Source: Buchnera aphidicola (Panaphis juglandis) (GTDB taxonomy: Bacteria > Pseudomonadota > Gammaproteobacteria > Enterobacterales > Enterobacteriaceae). Taken from it: a DNA stretch of 64,000 nucleotides. Below the pieces are notes generated by a model. It ran no database searches. It was not told the DNA's origin and saw only the letters and a list, made by a program, of their open reading frames with translations. Positions 29,493-39,384 of the stretch are shown piece by piece. The position numbers and the translations under genes were made by a program. The stretch's first letter is position 1. Every line of letters starts with the position of its first letter. The DNA lies in contig NZ_OZ060378.1 in NCBI RefSeq assembly GCF_964059065.1, positions 62,001 through 126,000 on the forward strand, written 5' to 3'.

Positions 29493-30758
29493 ATGGATAC
29501 ATTGATTTTATTAGATGAATTAAAGAATAGGGGTTTTATTTCTAAAGTTAGTGATGAATCTAATTTAGAAAGCATTTTATTAAATTCTGATATTACAGTT
29601 TATTGTGGTTTTGATCCTACATCAAATAGTTTGCATGTTGGTCATTTATTACCTTTGTTGTGTTTACAGTGGTTTCAAAAATATGGTCATAAAATTGTGA
29701 TTTTAGTTGGTTATGCTACAAGTTTAATTGGTGATCCGAGTTTTAAATCTCAAGAACGGAAATTAGGTATACCAACTCATATGTTAAATTGGAGTTCACA
29801 AATTTCACAGCAGATTGTTGATTTTTTTGAAAAAAATAATTTGTGTAGTCCAATTATTGTCAATAATTATGATTGGTTTAAAAAAATTAATGTAATTGAT
29901 TTTTTACGAGATATTGGAAAATTTTTTTCAATTAATAAAATGATTAGTCGAAAATCAGTAGAGATGCGTATTAATAGAGCAGGTCAAGGTATATCATTTA
30001 CTGAATTTTCTTATAATCTTTTACAATCTTATGATTTTTTACAGTTATATAAAAAACATCAAGTTATGTTACAGATTGGAGGTTCTGATCAATGGGGTAA
30101 TATTTCTTCTGGTATTAATTTAGTTCGTAGGATTTTTCATAAGCAGGTTTTTGGTTTAACTGTTCCATTATTAACTCAAGACAATGGTATTAAATTTGGT
30201 AAAACAGAAAATAATAAAATTATCTGGTTAGATAGTAATCGTACAACACCATATGCTTTTTTTCAATTTTGGTTAAATATTAGTGATACTCAAGTTTATA
30301 GTTTTTTAAAGTTATTTACTTTTTTAAAGATATCAGAAATTGATCAATTAAAGCGTTCATTAGAGAATATTAATGATGCAAAATTATTACTTGCAGAATT
30401 AATTACAAAAATGGTGCATGGAATAAATCAGGTAAATGCAGTGAAAAGAATTACTCAGAGTCTTTTTGGTGGAAATATAATGGATTTAACGAAATCGGAT
30501 TTTTTGCAATTAAAAAAAGATGGTATTCCATATTTTAATTTAAATTCTGGAATTAATTTTTTAAAACATATATTGGTTCAATCTCATTTGTGTAGTTCTA
30601 TAAGTGAATCTAAACGTGTAATCTCTGGATTCGGGATTAAAATTAATGGTAAAAAAGTAATGAATCCAGAATATTTATTCTGCAAAGATGATCAAATTTT
30701 TAGTAAATATACTATATTATCTAAAGGAAAAAAAAATCATTTGTTACTGTGTTGGTAG
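29493..30758 (+). CDS. tyrS: Tyrosyl-tRNA synthetase
   Basis: The 421-residue class I synthetase (E. coli 424) has the HIGH variant SLHVGHLLPL near residue 47 and KMSKS as KFGKT near residue 235. Tyrosine and ATP site segments YCGFDPTSNS and QIGGSDQWGN are intact. The C-terminal S4-like tRNA-binding domain (about 350-421, ISGFGIKINGKKVMNPEYLF) is complete. Confidence 0.97.
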   Translation: MDTLILLDELKNRGFISKVSDESNLESILLNSDITVYCGFDPTSNSLHVGHLLPLLCLQWFQKYGHKIVILVGYATSLIGDPSFKSQERKLGIPTHMLNWSSQISQQIVDFFEKNNLCSPIIVNNYDWFKKINVIDFLRDIGKFFSINKMISRKSVEMRINRAGQGISFTEFSYNLLQSYDFLQLYKKHQVMLQIGGSDQWGNISSGINLVRRIFHKQVFGLTVPLLTQDNGIKFGKTENNKIIWLDSNRTTPYAFFQFWLNISDTQVYSFLKLFTFLKISEIDQLKRSLENINDAKLLLAELITKMVHGINQVNAVKRITQSLFGGNIMDLTKSDFLQLKKDGIPYFNLNSGINFLKHILVQSHLCSSISESKRVISGFGIKINGKKVMNPEYLFCKDDQIFSKYTILSKGKKNHLLLCW

Positions 30759-30771
30759 TTTTTATTAAATT

Positions 30772-31134
30772 TTAAATAGTAATGTGAAAACTTTCACCAC
30801 ATCCACAAAATGTATCTATTTTTTTGTTTTTAAAAATTATACTAAAATTAATACCATCATTTTTTAATAAATCTATTTCTGTTCCGTCAATTAATTTAAT
30901 ATTTTTTTTAATTACATAAATATTAATATCTTTTATATGATATATATAAAATTGATCTTTATCTTTTATATCTTCTTTTTTTATTAAATATAAATGATAT
31001 TTCCAACCAGCACAACCTGATTTTTTAATTTTTATTTCTATTCCTATACTATTATTTTTTTTTTTTATTAATTTATTAAGATATTTTTGTGCGTTTTCTG
31101 TAATAAAAATACCTTTTTTATTGATTTTTTTCAT
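30772..31134 (-). CDS. sufA: A-type iron-sulfur carrier, SufA-like
   Basis: The 120-residue A-type carrier has the three conserved cysteines: one in KKSGCAGWKYHLYL and two in the C-terminal FCGCGESFHITI. Agreement with SufA over ErpA or IscA is best at LIDGTEIDLLKNDGINFSIIFKN. It passes Fe-S clusters to client proteins; the nuo subunits in this window are clients. No other suf or isc gene is adjacent. It converges on tyrS. Confidence 0.85.
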   Translation of the reverse strand: MKKINKKGIFITENAQKYLNKLIKKKNNSIGIEIKIKKSGCAGWKYHLYLIKKEDIKDKDQFYIYHIKDINIYVIKKNIKLIDGTEIDLLKNDGINFSIIFKNKKIDTFCGCGESFHITI

Positions 31135-31524
31135 TTTTATTTTTTTCCATGAATATAATGTGTATTAATAGTTTAATTACAAATTATACATTTTAAATAT
31201 ATTTTATAACATTTGATTTATTTAATTGTGATTATTCATAATTTTTTTAATTATGACATCTTTATTCTTTATTTAGAATTTATATTAATATTTTTATTTT
31301 ATTTATTTTATTAAATAAAATACAGATTTATTGAAAATTGGATTATTTTTATATTTTTATATTTTTATTAAATTTTTATGTTCTTTATTTTTACAATGGT
31401 TTTTCATGTTATATACTTAAATTTTATTTGAATGGATAAAATATTTTTTTATATAATATTTATTTCATATGTACACGTATATTTTGATTTTTATTATATA
31501 ATACAACATTATTTTGAGATGATT
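31135..31524. other. 390-base spacer upstream of aroH
   Basis: This A+T-rich divergent spacer lies between sufA (-) and aroH (+). It must hold both promoters. I see no TrpR-type operator palindrome before aroH and no conserved RNA structure. The aroH frame stays open upstream to 31432, but that part has no AroH homology. Confidence 0.5.
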
Positions 31525-32571
31525 ATGAAAAAAACAGATGAACTGCGTACTACAAGAATTGATCCATTAGTAACTCCATACGATCTAGCACAGCGTTATT
31601 CCTTAACCTCTAATATTATTGATAATGTTATTACTGCGAGAAAAAATATTGCTAACATTTTAACCGGCAAAGACTCTCGTTTATTAGTAGTTGTTGGCCC
31701 ATGTTCAGTACATGATACTGTTGCAGCTGTAGAATATGCTCATCGATTAAATATATTACGTAAAAAATATTCTTCTCGTCTTGAAATTATTATGCGTACA
31801 TATTTTGAGAAACCTAGAACTGTGGTTGGATGGAAGGGTTTGATTTCAGATCCTGATCTTGATAATAGTTTCAAAGTAAATGATGGGTTATCTGTAGCAC
31901 GTAAATTGCTTTTAGATATTAATACAATAGGAATGCCAGCAGCTACAGAATTTTTAGATATGGTTATTGGACAATTCATTGCAGATTTAATTAGCTGGGG
32001 AGCAATTGGAGCACGTACTACCGAGAGCCAAATACATCGAGAAATGGCTTCTGCTTTATCATGTCCTGTTGGTTTTAAAAATGGAACAGATGGTAATATT
32101 AATATTGCCATTGATGCTATTCGAGCAGCTCAAGTAAAGCATTTATTTCTTGCTCCTAATAAAAATGGACAAATGACAATTAATCATACTAGTGGTAATC
32201 CTTTTGGTCATATTATTATGAGAGGGGGTAAACGTCCTAATTATCATCCTGATGATATTAAAAAAGCAGTAAAGAAATTAAATTTTTTTCATTTACCAGA
32301 ATATTTAATGATTGATTGTAGTCATGGAAATTGTCTAAAACAACATCGAATACAGTGCAAAGTTGCTGAAGCAATTTGTAAACAAATTAAAGATGGTTCG
32401 AAAAATATTACAGGTGTTATGATTGAAAGTTTTTTACAGGAAGGATCGCAGAATATTGCCCCAAAAAATAAATTAATATATGGAAAATCTATTACCGATC
32501 CGTGTTTAGGCTGGGATGATAGTGTTTTAATTATTGATCAATTGGCAAAATCCGTTGATAGTCGATTTTAA
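31525..32571 (+). CDS. aroH: DAHP synthase, AroH type
   Basis: The 348-residue enzyme, exactly the length of E. coli AroH, condenses erythrose 4-phosphate with PEP at the entry to the aromatic pathway. It begins KKTDELRTTRIDPLVTP and keeps VGPCSVHD, EKPRTVVGWKG, GARTTESQIHREMASALSCP and the metal ligand region DCSHGNCLKQH. The whole sequence tracks the Trp-sensitive AroH isozyme. The start is ATG 31525, by homology. A strong terminator follows. Confidence 0.96.
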   Translation: MKKTDELRTTRIDPLVTPYDLAQRYSLTSNIIDNVITARKNIANILTGKDSRLLVVVGPCSVHDTVAAVEYAHRLNILRKKYSSRLEIIMRTYFEKPRTVVGWKGLISDPDLDNSFKVNDGLSVARKLLLDINTIGMPAATEFLDMVIGQFIADLISWGAIGARTTESQIHREMASALSCPVGFKNGTDGNINIAIDAIRAAQVKHLFLAPNKNGQMTINHTSGNPFGHIIMRGGKRPNYHPDDIKKAVKKLNFFHLPEYLMIDCSHGNCLKQHRIQCKVAEAICKQIKDGSKNITGVMIESFLQEGSQNIAPKNKLIYGKSITDPCLGWDDSVLIIDQLAKSVDSRF

Positions 32572-32577
32572 AAATAG

Positions 32578-32605
32578 TACCAGTCAGAATGACTGGTATT
32601 TTTTT
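32578..32605 (+). terminator. Intrinsic terminator of aroH
   Basis: TACCAGTCA and TGACTGGTA form a 9-bp perfect stem with a GAA loop, followed at once by seven T. It starts 7 bases after the aroH stop. This is the clearest Rho-independent terminator in the window. Confidence 0.9.
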
Positions 32606-32731
32606 GAATGTGTTTGTAATATTAGTTAGTATAATATTGATATTATAGTATTTATTTTTATAAATAAAATATTAAACATTATTATTGTATAATGATAATA
32701 CTTTTTTAAATTTTAATATAAGGATGTAGTT

Positions 32732-34645
32732 ATGCCTGTTATTACATTACTTAATGGAAAAAAAAGGACATATGAATCTAATATTTCATTAGTAAATGTA
32801 GCAGAAGATATTAGAGTTGGATTTTCTAGGTATTGTACTGGAGCTGTCGTTAATGGTCAATTAAAAAATATGTATTTCTTGATTCAAGAAGATTCTAATG
32901 TTCACATTTTAACTATGAAGGATCATCAAACTATTGATTTACTTAAGTATTCATGCATTCATCTATTATCATATGCATGTAAAATAATATGGAAGGATTC
33001 TAAATCTGGTATTGGAGGTATTATTGATGATAAGTTTTATTATGATTTTGATTTTGATGGTTCTATTTCAGAAAAAGATATATTGCGATTAGAACAAATT
33101 ATGAAATCATTTATTAAAAAAAAATATGATATTATTTTTCAAAAAATATTGTATTCTGATTTGAAAAAATCATTATTATTAAACGGAGAATTTTATAATT
33201 CGAAATATATTGAGAAATATTTTTTTAATCATAAATTTGTTCCTGTATACTTTCATCAGAGATATTTTAGTATTGATTTAGGTCCTCAAGTTCCGAATGT
33301 TAGATTTTGTAAATATTTTAAATTACAAAATATTTCAGGTGCATACTGGAATGGTAATAAAAATAACAAGATGTTAAAACGTATTTATGGTATTGTTGGT
33401 CTTAATAAAATTTATATTTCAGATTTTTTAAAAAAAATAAAAATTAATCAAGAAAAAGATCATAGAATTATTAATAAAAAAATGAAGCTGTATCATAAAC
33501 AAAAAGAATCTCCTGGAATGATTTTTTGGCATAAAAATGGATGGACTATTTTTCAAGAATTGAAAAAGTTTATTCGTTTACAACTCCAAATTTGGAAATA
33601 TGATGAGGTACAAACACCATTAATTATAAATGAATCACTTTGGAAGAAAAGTGGACATATTGATAATTTTCGTGAATCAATGTTTTTTACTATTTCTGAA
33701 AATGATAGTTATTGTATTAAGCCTATGAATTGTCCTGCACACATACAAATATTTAATAAACATATTCAATCATATAGGGATTTACCGGTACGTATAGCAG
33801 AATTTGGTATTTGTCATCGTAAAGAAACTTCAGGTTCTTTATATGGATTATTACGTCTAAAACATTTTACACAAGATGATGCGCATATATTTTGTACGGA
33901 AGAACAAGTTCAACAAGAAATTGTAAATTGTATTAAGATGATATATAGTTCATATGAGGTTTTTGGTTTTAAAGAAATATATATTAATTTTTCTACAAGA
34001 CCAAAAAAAAGAATTGGTAATGATGATATTTGGAATAAAGCAGAATTAAGTTTAAAAAATGCATTATTATCTAGTAATGTTGATTTTGAATATAAAGTCG
34101 GTGAAGGTGCTTTTTATGGTCCAAAAATTGAATTTATTTTAAAAGATTGTTTAAATAGATTGTGGCAATGTGGTACAATACAACTTGATTTTTATTTACC
34201 TCAGAGATTTAATTCATTTTATGTTTCTAGTAATAATGAAAAGAAAGTTCCAATTATGATTCATAGAGCAATTTTAGGTTCTATAGAACGTTTCATTGGT
34301 ATTTTATTAGAACAGTATTCAGGTTATTTACCAATTTGGTTATCTCCAGTTCAAGTTGTTGTAATTAGTATTCATCATCAACATCATCAATATGTTTTAG
34401 AAATACAAAAAAAAATTTCTTTATTAGGTATTAGAAATAAAATTGACATAAATAATGAAAAAATAAGTTTTAAGGTTAGAAAATATATTTTAGAGCGTGT
34501 TCCTTATATATTAATTTGTGGTGATACAGAAGTAAATAATCATCAAGTCAATGTTCGTAGTATAAAAAATAATTTTTTACAATTGATGAGTATTGATGCA
34601 TTTATAGAAAAAATAAAATATGAAATTCAGTTTCGTACATTTTGA
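32732..34645 (+). CDS. thrS: Threonyl-tRNA synthetase
   Basis: The 637-residue class II enzyme (E. coli 642) has a TGS domain (residues 1-62), an editing domain, the catalytic core and an anticodon-binding domain. Zinc ligands are in [22 protein letters not shown] and [15 protein letters not shown]. The start is ATG 32732, preceded by AAGGATG. It heads the block thrS-infC-rpmI-rplT-pheS-pheT, ordered as in E. coli. Confidence 0.97.
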   Translation: MPVITLLNGKKRTYESNISLVNVAEDIRVGFSRYCTGAVVNGQLKNMYFLIQEDSNVHILTMKDHQTIDLLKYSCIHLLSYACKIIWKDSKSGIGGIIDDKFYYDFDFDGSISEKDILRLEQIMKSFIKKKYDIIFQKILYSDLKKSLLLNGEFYNSKYIEKYFFNHKFVPVYFHQRYFSIDLGPQVPNVRFCKYFKLQNISGAYWNGNKNNKMLKRIYGIVGLNKIYISDFLKKIKINQEKDHRIINKKMKLYHKQKESPGMIFWHKNGWTIFQELKKFIRLQLQIWKYDEVQTPLIINESLWKKSGHIDNFRESMFFTISENDSYCIKPMNCPAHIQIFNKHIQSYRDLPVRIAEFGICHRKETSGSLYGLLRLKHFTQDDAHIFCTEEQVQQEIVNCIKMIYSSYEVFGFKEIYINFSTRPKKRIGNDDIWNKAELSLKNALLSSNVDFEYKVGEGAFYGPKIEFILKDCLNRLWQCGTIQLDFYLPQRFNSFYVSSNNEKKVPIMIHRAILGSIERFIGILLEQYSGYLPIWLSPVQVVVISIHHQHHQYVLEIQKKISLLGIRNKIDINNEKISFKVRKYILERVPYILICGDTEVNNHQVNVRSIKNNFLQLMSIDAFIEKIKYEIQFRTF

Positions 34646-34654
34646 ATTTTGTTT

Positions 34655-34670
34655 GGAGGAATTCATTATT
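34655..34670 (+). promoter_or_regulatory. Strong ribosome binding site and AUU start of infC
   Basis: GGAGG at 34655-34659 is followed, after 8 bases, by ATT AAA. This is the same arrangement as E. coli infC, whose AUU start lets IF3 repress its own translation. Few genes in this window have such a full Shine-Dalgarno, and none other has an AUU start. Confidence 0.8.
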
Positions 34671-35207
34671 AAATCTAGCAAACGTATGACATCAATAAAA
34701 CATAATCGTATTAATGATGAAATTAAAGTACATGAAGTTAGGTTAATTGGGGTAAATAATGAATTAATTGGTATTGTTACCATTAATCAAGCATTGCAGT
34801 ATGCAAAACGATTAAAACTAGATTTAGTAGAAATTAGTCCTAATGCTATTCCTAGTGTTTGTCGTATCATGGATCATGGTAAATTTTTATATCAGAAAAA
34901 TAAAAATCTTAAAGAACAAAGAAAAAAACAAAAAGTAATACAGATTAAAGAAGTAAAATTTCGACCTAATACTGATAAAGGTGATTATCAAGTTAAATTA
35001 AAGAATTTATCTCGTTTTTTAAAACAAGGTAATAAAGTAAAAGTTACATTAAGATTTAGAGGTCGTGAAATGACGTACCAACATATTGGAGTTGATGTGT
35101 TAAAAAGAATTAAAAATGATTTGAATGATATATGTGTCATTGAATCATTTCCATTGAAAATTGAAGGTCGTCAAATGGTAATGATGTTGTCTCCTAAAAA
35201 AACATAA
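34668..35207 (+). CDS. infC: Translation initiation factor IF-3
   Basis: The 179-residue protein (E. coli 180) binds the 30S subunit and checks start codons. The N domain ([35 protein letters not shown]) and C domain ([39 protein letters not shown]) are complete. Alignment with E. coli begins at an ATT codon (34668) where E. coli also uses AUU. The nearest ATG in frame, at 34686, would remove the first six residues. Confidence 0.93.
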   Translation: MKSSKRMTSIKHNRINDEIKVHEVRLIGVNNELIGIVTINQALQYAKRLKLDLVEISPNAIPSVCRIMDHGKFLYQKNKNLKEQRKKQKVIQIKEVKFRPNTDKGDYQVKLKNLSRFLKQGNKVKVTLRFRGREMTYQHIGVDVLKRIKNDLNDICVIESFPLKIEGRQMVMMLSPKKT

Positions 35208-35238
35208 ATTTTGTATTATTGACGTTAGGTAACATGTG

Positions 35239-35436
35239 ATGCCAAAATTGAAAACATTAAAAAGCGCTTCAAAGAGGTTTAAAAAAACTGCATCTCATCA
35301 ATTTAAATATAAACAATCGAATTTGCGTCATATTTTAACTAAAAAAACTACTAAAAAAAAAAGACATCTTAGAAAAAAAATGATAGTTTCACAATCTAAT
35401 AAAATGAAAATTCGATCTTTTTTTCCATATTTATAA
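35239..35436 (+). CDS. rpmI: 50S ribosomal protein L35
   Basis: The 65-residue protein equals E. coli L35 in length and carries [34 protein letters not shown] and a final LPY-like FPYL. A GTG at 35236 precedes the ATG, but homology begins MPKLK at 35239. It is 31 bases after infC. Confidence 0.95.
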   Translation: MPKLKTLKSASKRFKKTASHQFKYKQSNLRHILTKKTTKKKRHLRKKMIVSQSNKMKIRSFFPYL

Positions 35437-35488
35437 TATAAATATTTATTTTATAAAAATTATTTCAATATTTTATAATGAGGTTTCA

Positions 35489-35854
35489 ATGGCTCGTGTT
35501 AAACGCGGTGTAATTACTCACGCGAAACATAAAAAAATTTTAAAACAAGCAAAAGGGTATTATGGTGCTCGATCTCGTTCATATCGCGTAGCAAAGCAAG
35601 CAGTGATTAAAGCTGGTCAGTACGCTTATCGTGATAGAAGAACGAAAAAAAGAAATTTTAGAAAACTATGGATTACACGTATTAATGCATCTGTACGTCA
35701 GCATGATATTTCATATAGTCGTTTTATATATGGTTTAAAAAAAATGAATATTATTATTAATCGTAAGATGTTATCAAATATTTCTATTTTACATCATGGT
35801 GAATTTAATTTATTAATAAAAAAAGTACAAGATCATTTAAAATCAATGGATTGA
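35489..35854 (+). CDS. rplT: 50S ribosomal protein L20
   Basis: The 121-residue protein (E. coli 118) begins [18 protein letters not shown] and has [19 protein letters not shown] and [15 protein letters not shown]. It binds 23S rRNA early in 50S assembly. In E. coli, L20 represses rpmI-rplT translation. A TGAGGT precedes the start. Confidence 0.96.
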   Translation: MARVKRGVITHAKHKKILKQAKGYYGARSRSYRVAKQAVIKAGQYAYRDRRTKKRNFRKLWITRINASVRQHDISYSRFIYGLKKMNIIINRKMLSNISILHHGEFNLLIKKVQDHLKSMD

Positions 35855-35885
35855 TATTTTATAACATTTTTATACTTGATAATAT

Positions 35886-35910
35886 AAGCTTCCTTATTTG
35901 GAAGCTTTTT
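35886..35910 (+). terminator. Hairpin between rplT and pheS
   Basis: AAGCTTCC and GGAAGCTT form an 8-bp perfect stem with a TTATTT loop, running into five T. This is a good intrinsic terminator. In E. coli this gap holds the pheS attenuator with leader peptide PheM. No phenylalanine-rich leader ORF is present here, so the hairpin may be what remains of that attenuator. Confidence 0.75.
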
Positions 35911-35936
35911 AAAAGTATGTATGTTTAGGAAAAAAA

Positions 35937-36956
35937 ATGAATACATCAAGTATGATTTTTAATAAATCTAAATTTTTAAGTTTTTTCAATGTTGAATTAA
36001 AAAAAATTAAGAATATTCAGGATTTGGAAAGATTACGAGTTAAATATCTTGGTAAACAAGGAATTATTGTTGTTGAAATTAAAAAAATCAAATATTTACA
36101 ATTATCAGATCGAAAACATATAGGTAAAATGATTAATGATATTAAAAATATGATTAATAAAAATATTATCAATAAAAAATTGCAACTTGATAAATATAAG
36201 ATTAAAAAAAATATTGATATTGATAAAATAGATGTATCTCTACCTGGTCGAAGAAAAAATATTGGTACAATGCATCCTATTACTAAAGTAATTTATCAAA
36301 TAGAATCTATTTTTTGTAATTTAGGTTTTAATATAATTAATAAAAATCTGGAAATTGAAAACCAATACTATAATTTTGATGCTTTAAATATTCCTATATT
36401 TCATCCAGCGAGAAATATACAAGATACATTTTGGTTTGATTCAAACCGTTTATTAAGAACACAAACCTCGAATATGCAAATTCATGAAATAGAAAAAAAA
36501 ATATTGCCAATTAAAATTATTATACCTGGAAAGGTATATCGAAGAGATTATGATCAAACACATAGTCCAATGTTTCATCAAGTTGAAGGTTTAGTAATTG
36601 ATAAAAATATTACATTTTCAAATTTAAAATGGGTAATTGTAAATTTTTTAAATATTTTTTTTAATCAACATATGAAAATCAGATTTCGTTCTTCATATTT
36701 TCCTTTTACTGTTTTATCATCAGAAGTTGATATTATGAGTAATAAAAATAATTGGTTAGAGGTTTTAGGTTGTGGTATGGTTCATCCAAATATTTTACAT
36801 AGATTTGGTATTGATACTGATGTGTATTCCGGTTTTGCTTTTGGTTTAGGTGTAGAAAGAATGGTTATGTTGTATTATGGAATTAATGATTTACGAGTAC
36901 TGTTAAAAAATGATTTAAAATTTCTTCAACAATTTAAAAGAAGTAGGTATTTTTAA
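35937..36956 (+). CDS. pheS: Phenylalanyl-tRNA synthetase alpha subunit
   Basis: The 339-residue catalytic subunit (E. coli 327) has an N-terminal coiled coil and the class II core: DVSLPGRRKNIGTMHP, DTFWFDSNRLLRTQTSNMQ, FHQVEGLVID and FAFGLGVERMVMLYYG (motif 3). It pairs with PheT in an alpha2-beta2 tetramer. Its TAA overlaps the pheT ATG by one base. Confidence 0.97.
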   Translation: MNTSSMIFNKSKFLSFFNVELKKIKNIQDLERLRVKYLGKQGIIVVEIKKIKYLQLSDRKHIGKMINDIKNMINKNIINKKLQLDKYKIKKNIDIDKIDVSLPGRRKNIGTMHPITKVIYQIESIFCNLGFNIINKNLEIENQYYNFDALNIPIFHPARNIQDTFWFDSNRLLRTQTSNMQIHEIEKKILPIKIIIPGKVYRRDYDQTHSPMFHQVEGLVIDKNITFSNLKWVIVNFLNIFFNQHMKIRFRSSYFPFTVLSSEVDIMSNKNNWLEVLGCGMVHPNILHRFGIDTDVYSGFAFGLGVERMVMLYYGINDLRVLLKNDLKFLQQFKRSRYF

Positions 36957-39343
36957 TGAAAATTAGTGAACATTCTTTAAGAAGTTGGATTAATATAGAT
37001 TGGGATTTGAAAAAAATTTGTGAAAAAATTACTTTTTCTGGTTTAGAAGTTGAAGAGATAGAAGAATTTTATTGTTCTTTTCCAGGTATTATTGTTGGTG
37101 AAATTATTTCTATTAGTTCTCATTTATCTTTTAAAAAAATGAATATAATTCAAGTGGATATTGGAAAAAATTTTCTGATAAATATTTTATGTGATATAAA
37201 ATATTCCATTTTTAAAAAAATGAAGGTTTTAGTTGCTACAATTGATTCAGGATTGTTAAATATGAATACAATAAAAAATTTATATATAAAATATGGGATT
37301 TTTTTAGGTGGAATATTATGTTCATATGATGATTTAAAATGGTTTGGTGGTGATAATATTGTTGAGTTACCTGTTTGTGCTCCTATTGGAATAAATCTTA
37401 AAAATTATTATTCATATTTCGATAAATTCATTAAAATTAATGTTACTCCTAATCGAATAGATGCATGTAGTATTTTTGGTATTGTTCGAGATATATGCAT
37501 TTTGAAGAATTTAGATTTACCAAAAATATTTCATGGTTTTATTCCTTCAAAAAGTTCAAAAAAGTGTAAGATTCATGTTCAAATTAATAATGTAATTCAT
37601 AAATGTCTTGGAAGATTAATTAATAATATTGATTTGAAAACCCCAACTCCAATTTGGATGAAAGAAAAGTTAAGAAAATATAAAATACTTTCTGTAAATA
37701 TTGTTATAGATATTATGAATTATGCTTCTATTCATTTTGGTCAATCTTTGTATATATTTAGTTTTTTAAAAGATTTTAATGATATATCTTTAAAATTTTA
37801 TAATGGAAATATAAATTTTAAAAATTATCAAAAAAATATTATTCTTAATGATCGAATCTTGATTTTGCAACATAAATCTGATTTATTAGCAATATTGGGT
37901 CATATAGATTTTAATTATTTTAATATAGATACACAGCATACAAATTTATTTATTGGATCTTTTTTTTTTGATCAAAATTCATTAAATCAATCAATATATC
38001 AGTTTAAAAAAAATAATAAAAGTCAATGTAATGAATATTTTGTAGATCCTAGTAATCAAAAACAGGTTATAGAATATGTAACAAATTTATTTTTAAAAAT
38101 TTGTGGTGGAATTTCAGGATCAGTTACTAGTATTCAATCAGAAGAGTATTACAATTATCAAAATCGAAAAATTAAATTCCATGTGAATATGGTGAAAAAT
38201 ATAACTGGTTGTATGATTGATTATGAGATTATTAAAAGTATTTTAATAAGATTGGGTTATCATTTAAGTACTCATCCTCATATTTTATATGTAGTTCCTC
38301 CAAAATGGCGTATTGATATTGCTATTTCTGAAGATGTTGTATCTGATATTATGAGGATTTATAATTATAGTTTTATTCCTGAATTACCTTTAAATAATAA
38401 TATTGTTATTTCAAAATATGATTCATCAGAATTTTTTTTAAAAAGAGTAAAATATAGTTTAATAGATCGTGGATATAATGAAGTTGTAACTTATAGTTTT
38501 GTTAATTCTGATAAACAAAGAGTTTTTTATCCCAAAGAAAAATTTTTATATCTATTAAATCCTATTTCTCAAGATATGTCATGTATGCGTCATTCATTAT
38601 GGATAGGTTTGATAGAAACTTTATTATATCATCAAAATCGTCAATTTGAAGAATTGAGATTTTTTGAGAGTGGTTTATGTTTTTATAAAAATAGTGAAAA
38701 AGAATTAGGGGTTGATCAGATATTTCATGTATCAGGGATTATTGGTAATACGAAATATAAATATCATTGGGATGTTTCAGCAAGAAATTTTGATTTTTAT
38801 GATATTAAGGGTGATGTAGAGTGTATTTTTGAAACCCTAGGATATTTAGAAAATATTAATTTTATACCATATAAATATTCTGGATTACATCCCAATAAAA
38901 GTGTAAAAATATTATTTAATAATAAATTAATTGGTGGAATGGGTGAATTGGATCCATATATATTAAAAAAATTTAATTTAAAATATTCTGTATTTTTATT
39001 CGAAGTTTTTTGGGATTATTTGATTTTTAAAGATAATACTCGTATAAAACGTATTTCAGAATTTCCTTTGAGTCAAAGAGATGCATCAATCATAATCAGT
39101 AATGAAATTTTAGTAAATGATATTGTTATATTATGTAAAAATCATTTTAAAGATAAGTTGCTTGATATTAAAATTTCAGATATATATCAAGGTCCATCAA
39201 TTCCTTATGGAAAAAAAAGTATCACTTTAACTTTTGTTTTTCAAAGTGCAGTGACTACATTATGTGATCGGGATATTGAAGAAATGATGTGTTGGTATAT
39301 GAAATATTTAAATATTCATTTTCAAGCGATATTACGTAATTAA
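36956..39343 (+). CDS. pheT: Phenylalanyl-tRNA synthetase beta subunit
   Basis: The 795-residue protein equals E. coli PheT in length. It keeps the N-terminal OB-fold region (SGLEVEEIEEFYCSFPG), B3/B4 editing segments (NVTPNRIDACSIFGIVRDI), the catalytic-like core (NPISQDMSCMRHSLWIGL, GLHPNKSVKILF) and the C-terminal anticodon-recognition domain (SEFPLSQRDASIII). The ihfA gene that follows pheT in E. coli is absent here; glyS converges instead. Confidence 0.97.
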   Translation: MKISEHSLRSWINIDWDLKKICEKITFSGLEVEEIEEFYCSFPGIIVGEIISISSHLSFKKMNIIQVDIGKNFLINILCDIKYSIFKKMKVLVATIDSGLLNMNTIKNLYIKYGIFLGGILCSYDDLKWFGGDNIVELPVCAPIGINLKNYYSYFDKFIKINVTPNRIDACSIFGIVRDICILKNLDLPKIFHGFIPSKSSKKCKIHVQINNVIHKCLGRLINNIDLKTPTPIWMKEKLRKYKILSVNIVIDIMNYASIHFGQSLYIFSFLKDFNDISLKFYNGNINFKNYQKNIILNDRILILQHKSDLLAILGHIDFNYFNIDTQHTNLFIGSFFFDQNSLNQSIYQFKKNNKSQCNEYFVDPSNQKQVIEYVTNLFLKICGGISGSVTSIQSEEYYNYQNRKIKFHVNMVKNITGCMIDYEIIKSILIRLGYHLSTHPHILYVVPPKWRIDIAISEDVVSDIMRIYNYSFIPELPLNNNIVISKYDSSEFFLKRVKYSLIDRGYNEVVTYSFVNSDKQRVFYPKEKFLYLLNPISQDMSCMRHSLWIGLIETLLYHQNRQFEELRFFESGLCFYKNSEKELGVDQIFHVSGIIGNTKYKYHWDVSARNFDFYDIKGDVECIFETLGYLENINFIPYKYSGLHPNKSVKILFNNKLIGGMGELDPYILKKFNLKYSVFLFEVFWDYLIFKDNTRIKRISEFPLSQRDASIIISNEILVNDIVILCKNHFKDKLLDIKISDIYQGPSIPYGKKSITLTFVFQSAVTTLCDRDIEEMMCWYMKYLNIHFQAILRN

Positions 39344-39384
39344 AAATTTGTTTCATATTATATTCTGTAGTATTGATGTTAATT

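Noticed and set aside
31432-31524. N-terminal extension of aroH
   Set aside because: The open frame upstream is chance. The protein from ATG 31525 is exactly AroH length.
35855-35936. pheM leader peptide before pheS
   Set aside because: No short ORF with consecutive phenylalanine codons occurs before the hairpin.
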